From contig JAICQA010000170.1 of assembly GCA_025929595.1 (NCBI GenBank), forward strand, positions 1-6,142: a stretch of 6,142 nucleotides of DNA. The letters are read 5' to 3'. A model generated the notes under the pieces. It saw only the letters and a program-made list of their open reading frames with translations, had not been told where the DNA came from and searched no databases. Origin of the DNA: Xanthobacteraceae bacterium. GTDB taxonomy: Bacteria > Pseudomonadota > Alphaproteobacteria > Rhizobiales > Xanthobacteraceae. Below, in pieces: positions 5,691 through 6,142 of this stretch (the first letter of the stretch is position 1; each line of letters starts with the position of its first letter). The position numbers and the translations under genes are program-made.

Positions 5691-6142
5691 ATGCACATGC
5701 CGCGCTTCATGCTCGCGTTTGTGGCCGCCGTCATCGCGGTGCTCACGCTCGCGGTCTCCACGCCGCCTGCGGCCGCGCAATTCGACGGCGGGTTCTTCTT
5801 CCTGCGCGATCCGTTCGGGCCGCAGATGCGGCGACGTCCGCCGCGGCCACCCGCCTATCCGCGCGAGCAATTGCCGCGCCGGCAGGCGGAGCCGGCGGAG
5901 CCCGAGGGCGGCACGATCTACGGATCGGCGGAGGCCGCCGACAAGCACCGCGCGACGCAGGCCGAATATTACGTCGTGGTGCTCGGCGACTCGCTCGCCG
6001 ATCAGCTTGCCCAAGGTCTTGCCGACGCGTTCTTCGAGGAGCGGCCCGAGATCGCCATCGTCAAGAAGACGCGTGGCTCGAGCGGGCTCGTGCGCTCCGA
6101 TTTCTACGACTGGCCCGCGCAGGTGCCGGAACTGCTCGAAAA
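5691..6142 (+). CDS. Exported SGNH/GDSL-family hydrolase (DUF459-type), N-terminal part
   Basis: The frame is open from ATG 5691 to the right edge, giving 150 residues of a longer protein. Residues 1-29 form a signal peptide (hydrophobic core about 7-22, probable cleavage after PPAAA at A29). A Pro/Arg-rich spacer follows (about 40-75), with an unusual run of Arg and Pro near 47-64. The SGNH domain starts at about 92 with YYVVVLGDSLADQLAQGL; S101 in GDS is the expected nucleophile. KKTRGSSGLVRSDFYDWP (125-142) is characteristic of DUF459 proteins of alphaproteobacteria as I recall them. SGNH enzymes are esterases or acyl-transfer enzymes; relatives act on polysaccharide or peptidoglycan O-acetyl groups, but no substrate can be assigned here, and the later catalytic Asp/His are outside the window. 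No good ribosome-binding site precedes ATG 5691, and the in-frame ATG at 5697 is an alternative. No in-frame start codon lies between the upstream stop at 5625 and 5691. It lies 124 bases after the transglycosylase gene. Confidence 0.85.
   Translation, partial: MHMPRFMLAFVAAVIAVLTLAVSTPPAAAQFDGGFFFLRDPFGPQMRRRPPRPPAYPREQLPRRQAEPAEPEGGTIYGSAEAADKHRATQAEYYVVVLGDSLADQLAQGLADAFFEERPEIAIVKKTRGSSGLVRSDFYDWPAQVPELLE

Noticed and set aside
5030..5761. A 243-codon minus-strand frame spanning the end of the transglycosylase and the start of the SGNH gene
   Set aside because: It overlaps two well-supported plus-strand genes and their hairpin, and has no recognisable domain.
5652..6014. A 120-codon minus-strand frame opposite the SGNH hydrolase
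   Set aside because: The plus strand encodes a signal peptide and the GDSL motif; the minus frame is an Arg-rich shadow.
1..6142. Possibility of a defence, CRISPR, toxin-antitoxin, phage or insertion-sequence module
   Set aside because: No spaced direct repeats, transposase, integrase, nuclease or small paired genes are visible. All supported genes are housekeeping or envelope functions with uniform high-GC codon use.

Overview
The window is high-GC DNA with tightly packed genes. Gene content and style point to an alphaproteobacterium of the order Hyphomicrobiales (Rhizobiales), near Bradyrhizobium, Rhodopseudomonas and relatives. The clues are an intergenic palindromic repeat ending in GTCATTC/GGAATGAC of a type I recall from those genomes, a TTAACCAT (CtrA-type) motif, a PF10082-like outer-membrane barrel with a long linker, and an MltB-type transglycosylase followed by a DUF459-type SGNH protein. 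The placement is inference from memory, not from a search.

Layout: (1) 2-271 (+) is the C-terminal end of a phenylacetate-CoA ligase-like adenylating enzyme cut by the left edge. (2) 312-1313 (+) is ferrochelatase, hemH. (3) 1319-1470 is an imperfect inverted repeat filling the gap between two convergent genes, probably a mobile-type palindromic repeat that can also end transcription from both sides. (4) 1481-2494 (-) is a KpsF/GutQ-family arabinose-5-phosphate isomerase (SIS plus two CBS domains) for Kdo synthesis, probably starting at a GTG. (5) 2495-2627 is a divergent regulatory region with two TTAACCA repeats. (6) 2628-4151 (+) is an exported outer-membrane beta-barrel protein that probably starts at TTG. 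(7) 4229-5566 (+) is an MltB-like lipoprotein lytic transglycosylase with a C-terminal peptidoglycan-binding domain. (8) A hairpin lies at 5582-5602. (9) 5691-6142 (+) is an exported SGNH/GDSL (DUF459-type) hydrolase that runs off the right edge. No stretch longer than about 170 bases lacks a gene, and I see no tRNA, rRNA, CRISPR array, integrase or transposase.

How the genes relate: the right two thirds of the window form a cell-envelope neighbourhood, with Kdo supply for lipopolysaccharide, an outer-membrane barrel, a peptidoglycan lytic enzyme and a secreted SGNH hydrolase. The last three are co-oriented and may be partly co-transcribed. The left part is housekeeping (haem synthesis) next to an unrelated CoA-ligase-like gene. 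I found no convincing undescribed system. The best leads are the convergent-gene palindrome, a possible stem covering the ribosome-binding site of the transglycosylase, the possible CtrA-type control of the envelope genes, and the uncharacterised barrel with its long disordered linker.
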